Below are positions 39,675 to 42,381 of a DNA stretch of 42,381 bases, in pieces (the first letter of the stretch is position 1; every line of letters begins with the position of its first letter). The stretch comes from an uncultured Oscillospiraceae bacterium. Lineage in GTDB: Bacteria > Bacillota > Clostridia > Oscillospirales > Oscillospiraceae. The stretch lies in contig CALWVZ010000012.1 in the NCBI GenBank assembly GCA_944385125.1, positions 1 through 42,381 on the forward strand. Reading direction: 5' to 3'. A program made the translations under genes and the position numbers. Below the pieces are notes generated by a model, which was not told the origin of the DNA, searched no databases, and saw only the letters and a program-made list of their open reading frames with translations.

Positions 39675-40554
39675 GGTAGAATAAGTTTCGCAAAAATAAA
39701 GAGGCATGGTTTGCAGATCTCTGGTAGAATGAAGTTGCGACACAAACATTCGAAAGGAGATAGCAAATCATGCCTGAAAAAATTGTACAGCTAAACACTG
39801 AACAAGAAAGCGTATGTCCACATTGAGGAATGGCGGAATCGTCCTTTGCAAGGTGGACGGTACCCGTATGTCTATGTAGATGGGATATATCTGCGCCGCT
39901 GAGGGGATGAAAGAGGACAAGGCCAGCTGGGTCAGTTTCTTCCAGTGGCTGCGTGGCCGTGGCTTGGACGGGGTCAAGCTGGTGGTTGGAGACAAGTGCC
40001 TTGGTATGCTGGAGGCCGTGGGTGAAGTGTTCCCCGAAGCAAAGTACCAGCGTTGCACCGTCCACTTTTACCGCAATGTGTTCTCAGTCACGCCTCGCTC
40101 CAAAGTGAAGCTGGTGGCCAAGATGCTCAAGGCGATCCATGCTCAGGAGAGCAAAAGAGCCGCCAGAGAAAAGGCTAAGGCTGTGGTGGAGGAACTCCGT
40201 TCAATGAAACTGAAGGAGGCCGCCAAGAAGGTAGAGGATGGTATAGAAGAGACTCTTACTTACTGCGATTTTCCCAGCGAACACTGGACTCGCATCCGCA
40301 CCAACAATGTCATTGAACGGCTGAACCGGGAGATCCGCCGCCGCACCCGTGTGGTTGGCAGTTTCCCGGACGGTAACTCGGCCCTTATGTTGGTCTGTGC
40401 CCGGCTGCGCCATGTGGCTGGTACCCAGTGGGGCAACAAAAAGTATATAAACATGAAGCACCTGGAGGTAGCCCTTGAAGACGCCTCCCTTGCCGGCTGA
40501 CTTCATTCATGCCAGGGGCTGCAAACCAAAGTGCGAAAAATCCTTGACACTACC
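39675..40554. mobile_element. IS256-family relic, about 880 bp
   Basis: Imperfect terminal inverted repeats share the ordered blocks GGTAG, TTTCGCA, TGGTTTGCAG and CTGG (39675 rightwards; 40554 leftwards). Between them is an internally deleted transposase. An intact IS256-type element is about 1.3-1.4 kb, so roughly a third is lost. No target duplication is obvious, and exact ends are uncertain. Confidence 0.7.
39770..40500 (+). pseudogene. IS256-family transposase, internally deleted
   Basis: The N-terminus begins at the ATG 39770 (MPEKIVQLNTEQE) behind AAAGGAG. It then jumps after about 13 codons to an out-of-frame piece, HIEEWRNRPLQGGRYPYVYV with the first catalytic Asp in VYVDGIYL. A second deletion joins that to the region AAEGMKEDKASW. 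The remainder to 40500 is intact in one frame, with the second Asp in LVVGDKCLGM, the Cys/His region YQRCTVHFYRN, and the catalytic Glu in NVIERLNREIRRRTRVVG. Three of three catalytic acids remain but in broken frames, so it cannot encode an active enzyme. It could be mobilised only in trans. Confidence 0.88.
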
Positions 40555-40581
40555 TATAGTAGAGATTGACCCTTGTTCGTA

Positions 40582-42207
40582 TCAGTTTCCCCAGTCCGGC
40601 CACTGCTTTTCAAACCAGGGATAGGTGCGGGGATACAGCATCTGTCCAATGCAGGTGAACACGTACAGGTCGCCGTAACGGCCCTGGAACACCAGGTCCC
40701 CCTCTCTGGCCGCCGCATTTGCCTCGAAAGCATATTCCAGCTCGTATGGTTTAAATACAAGTATAGCCTTTTCGGCGTCGTCTGCTCCGTAGATGTTCTG
40801 CAAGTTCAGGTATTCCTGCACCTTGAACATGGCCACGTCGCTCCAGCTGCCGGATATGAGCTCCCCGTCGGACCAGGCGGCGATCATGGGAGCGGCATTG
40901 GAGTGGCTGCCGTAGACAAACTCGTAGCCGTTTTCTACGGCCCACTGGCTTATCTCCCTATAGTAGTTTTCCTGATTCTCTTCCGCCTCCTGTATAGAGG
41001 GGACATAGCTGCTGTAGAGGTTTCCCAGAGCCAGGGTGCAAAGCAGCAGCGTCAGCCCATAGCCTCCGGCGGGCTTCAGCTTCTCCAGGACCAGCGCAGC
41101 AGACAGGGCCAGCAAAGGGTAGTAAGTAAAGAGATACACACTGCGTATGCTCAAAGAGGTGAAAAGCGCAGCGGCGATCACCGCTCCTATACTTATCGCC
41201 AGCAGCCACCACAGCAGCTGAAGCATTCCCAGCCGGGGGAAACTTCTCAGGCCCTTCACCTGCAATACTGCGGCATATATGAGCAGCGCCGCCTGGAAAA
41301 CGAACAGGAGCGTAAAGAAGGGGTGCTCCGGCCCGGTCCAACAGAAGCCGCTGACGTCCCGGCAGGCCAGGTATATGTCCCCCAGTCTCTGCCCCAGCCC
41401 CTGAGGAGCCGAATCGAAGATAGTATACTGGTGTACGTCAAAGAGCTTTATCGCCCCAACTCCCGCCAGATTTGCCCCGGCGTAGGCCAGGGAGCGCAGC
41501 AGGGGGACCCTGTACTTATCCCAGCGGAAGCTCCCGCTCCTCAGCCTTGATCCGGCCAGCAGCGCCCCCTGCAGGGCCAAGATGGGCAGGACCATTATAC
41601 AGGTCTGCCTCAGGCTCTGCATACCTGTGGCAAAGCACAGCAGCAACACCGGGACCAAGGTCCGCCACCGGGGGGCCGGGTCTCTCAGGGCGCGCACATA
41701 GTCCCCCAGGGTGACAAACAGCGTTATCACATAGCAGGCGTAGTAGCTGCACAATATGAAAAACAGTTGCCCCTGCTCCTGGTTCACCAGCTTTTCCCCG
41801 AACACACAGGACAGCAGCATCAGCAGAGCGGCCCACAGGCTCAGGCGTTTTTTCACAAAGGGCCGGAGCATCCACAAAAAGCTGATAACTATAAGCAGGG
41901 ACATGGCCGTGGTGGCCAGGGCCATTGCCGTGTTCTGGCTTGCTCCCAGACCGTAGAACAGGGCCGAGAGCACCGGGGTGGCTATCACATAAAGCTGGTT
42001 TCCGAACACATAGCCCAGGGGAAAGAGGGTCTTCTCCTCCCACATCAGCCGGGCTACCAGGGTATCGGCATACATGTCCGGCTCGCAGAAATAAGCAAAG
42101 CAGTGAAAATTTATCAGGGCAAAAACCCCAAAATAAGCCAGGTCGACCAGGATGGTCAGGGCCCCAAGCAATCTGTCTTTTGTTGGACTTCTGTCCGGGA
42201 AATTCAT
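40582..42207 (-). CDS. Large polytopic membrane protein, GT-C-like, function unknown
   Basis: 541 residues with AGGAG eight bases before the ATG. About ten to eleven membrane helices span residues 15-400, then a soluble extracytoplasmic C-terminal domain (about 405-541). The first large loop after helix 1 holds FCEPDMYADTLVARLMWEEK, with acidic residues where GT-C glycosyltransferases have theirs. QEQGQLFFILCSYY precedes the next helices. The layout suggests a GT-C membrane glycosyltransferase or a related uncharacterised family, but I see no decisive signature. It is monocistronic in the window and lies next to the IS256 relic. Confidence 0.8.
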   Translation of the reverse strand: MNFPDRSPTKDRLLGALTILVDLAYFGVFALINFHCFAYFCEPDMYADTLVARLMWEEKTLFPLGYVFGNQLYVIATPVLSALFYGLGASQNTAMALATTAMSLLIVISFLWMLRPFVKKRLSLWAALLMLLSCVFGEKLVNQEQGQLFFILCSYYACYVITLFVTLGDYVRALRDPAPRWRTLVPVLLLCFATGMQSLRQTCIMVLPILALQGALLAGSRLRSGSFRWDKYRVPLLRSLAYAGANLAGVGAIKLFDVHQYTIFDSAPQGLGQRLGDIYLACRDVSGFCWTGPEHPFFTLLFVFQAALLIYAAVLQVKGLRSFPRLGMLQLLWWLLAISIGAVIAAALFTSLSIRSVYLFTYYPLLALSAALVLEKLKPAGGYGLTLLLCTLALGNLYSSYVPSIQEAEENQENYYREISQWAVENGYEFVYGSHSNAAPMIAAWSDGELISGSWSDVAMFKVQEYLNLQNIYGADDAEKAILVFKPYELEYAFEANAAAREGDLVFQGRYGDLYVFTCIGQMLYPRTYPWFEKQWPDWGN

Positions 42208-42249
42208 AGGCAGTCTCCTAGAAGCAAATGAAGCACATATAACTGTTTT

Positions 42250-42278
42250 ATGTTATCCCAAATCGGCGCAAAAGTCAA
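42250..42278 (-). promoter_or_regulatory. Promoter of the polytopic membrane protein gene
   Basis: Minus strand TTGACT (42278-42273), a 17-base spacer and TAACAT (42255-42250), about 40 bases before the ATG. Confidence 0.6.
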
Positions 42279-42295
42279 CACGTCCTTCCCGGACC

Positions 42296-42322
42296 TTGAC
42301 AGTGCAGTGTAGGTATTACAAT
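42296..42322 (+). promoter_or_regulatory. Possible promoter for a gene beyond the window
   Basis: TTGACA (42296-42301) followed after 15 bases by TACAAT (42317-42322). The spacer is short, so the call is tentative. No coding start is visible before the window ends. Confidence 0.3.
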
Positions 42323-42381
42323 GATATGTGACAGAAAGAAAAAATAAAAAAAGTAGCGAATAGGGCTGGCATGTGCTAAGG

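Noticed and set aside
1-42381. CRISPR arrays, tRNA or rRNA genes, prophage
   Set aside because: No regularly spaced repeats, no tRNA cloverleaf or rRNA-like sequence, and no phage structural genes were recognised; a tool-based scan could still find a missed tRNA.

Overview
The window looks like chromosome from a moderately high-GC member of the Clostridia (Bacillota), most likely an Oscillospirales-type gut bacterium. The grounds are strong GGAGG-type ribosome binding sites, many TTG/GTG starts, sigma-A promoters with 16-18 bp spacers, a CIRCE-controlled hrcA-grpE-dnaK-dnaJ operon, DegV and UPF0210 proteins, and intrinsic terminators between convergent genes. The genus assignment is inference. 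No tRNA, rRNA, CRISPR array or prophage was seen.

Layout. 1-3300: a truncated UPF0210 gene behind its ACT-domain partner; then, on the minus strand, pepF, a MotA/ExbB-like channel protein, a MotB/OmpA-like protein and an MBL-fold hydrolase, closely packed and ended by a strong terminator. 5234-7070: a LysM-GH18 protein whose catalytic glutamate is replaced, an XRE regulator, and a cluster of CCATGG sites at a perfect sigma-A promoter ahead of a small acidic ORF. 7106-11971: pgsA-like gene, then a five-gene plus-strand operon (NTF2-like membrane protein, phosphodiester glycosidase, degenerate Lgt-like membrane protein, DUF4430 protein, ECF S component). 11994-14962: a glycosyltransferase operon (GT-C type, GT2, and a PNPOx-like flavoprotein). 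15073-18731: mnmG-mnmA, the tRNA U34 modification pair with a 4-base overlap, then a GntR/FCD regulator.

18764-20351 holds an IS1182-type insertion whose transposase carries one nonsense codon. It has a 41-bp direct duplication of an entire terminator hairpin. 20383-23387: DegV, an XRE-membrane regulator and an iron-dependent alcohol dehydrogenase. 23463-28409: the heat-shock operon under CIRCE. 28529-31700: MarR and XRE regulators, an MFS transporter, and a membrane-anchored glycerophosphodiesterase. 31770-34892: a TerB/AAA+ ATPase, a FlK-like thioesterase and a fold-type-I aminotransferase. 35048-37414: an uncharacterised operon of a TPR protein, a DUF4037 nucleotidyltransferase-like protein and an MBL-fold protein lacking a metal-binding Asp. 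37532-39514: a YyaL/DUF255 thioredoxin-domain protein. 39567-40554: a 23-bp-stem hairpin and an internally deleted IS256-family relic. 40582-42207: a large polytopic membrane protein.

The best candidates for undescribed biology are the orphan stator pair with its MBL partner, the 7868-11934 cell-envelope/uptake operon, the TPR-NTase-MBL operon, the inactive-looking LysM-GH18 protein, and the terminator-duplicating IS.
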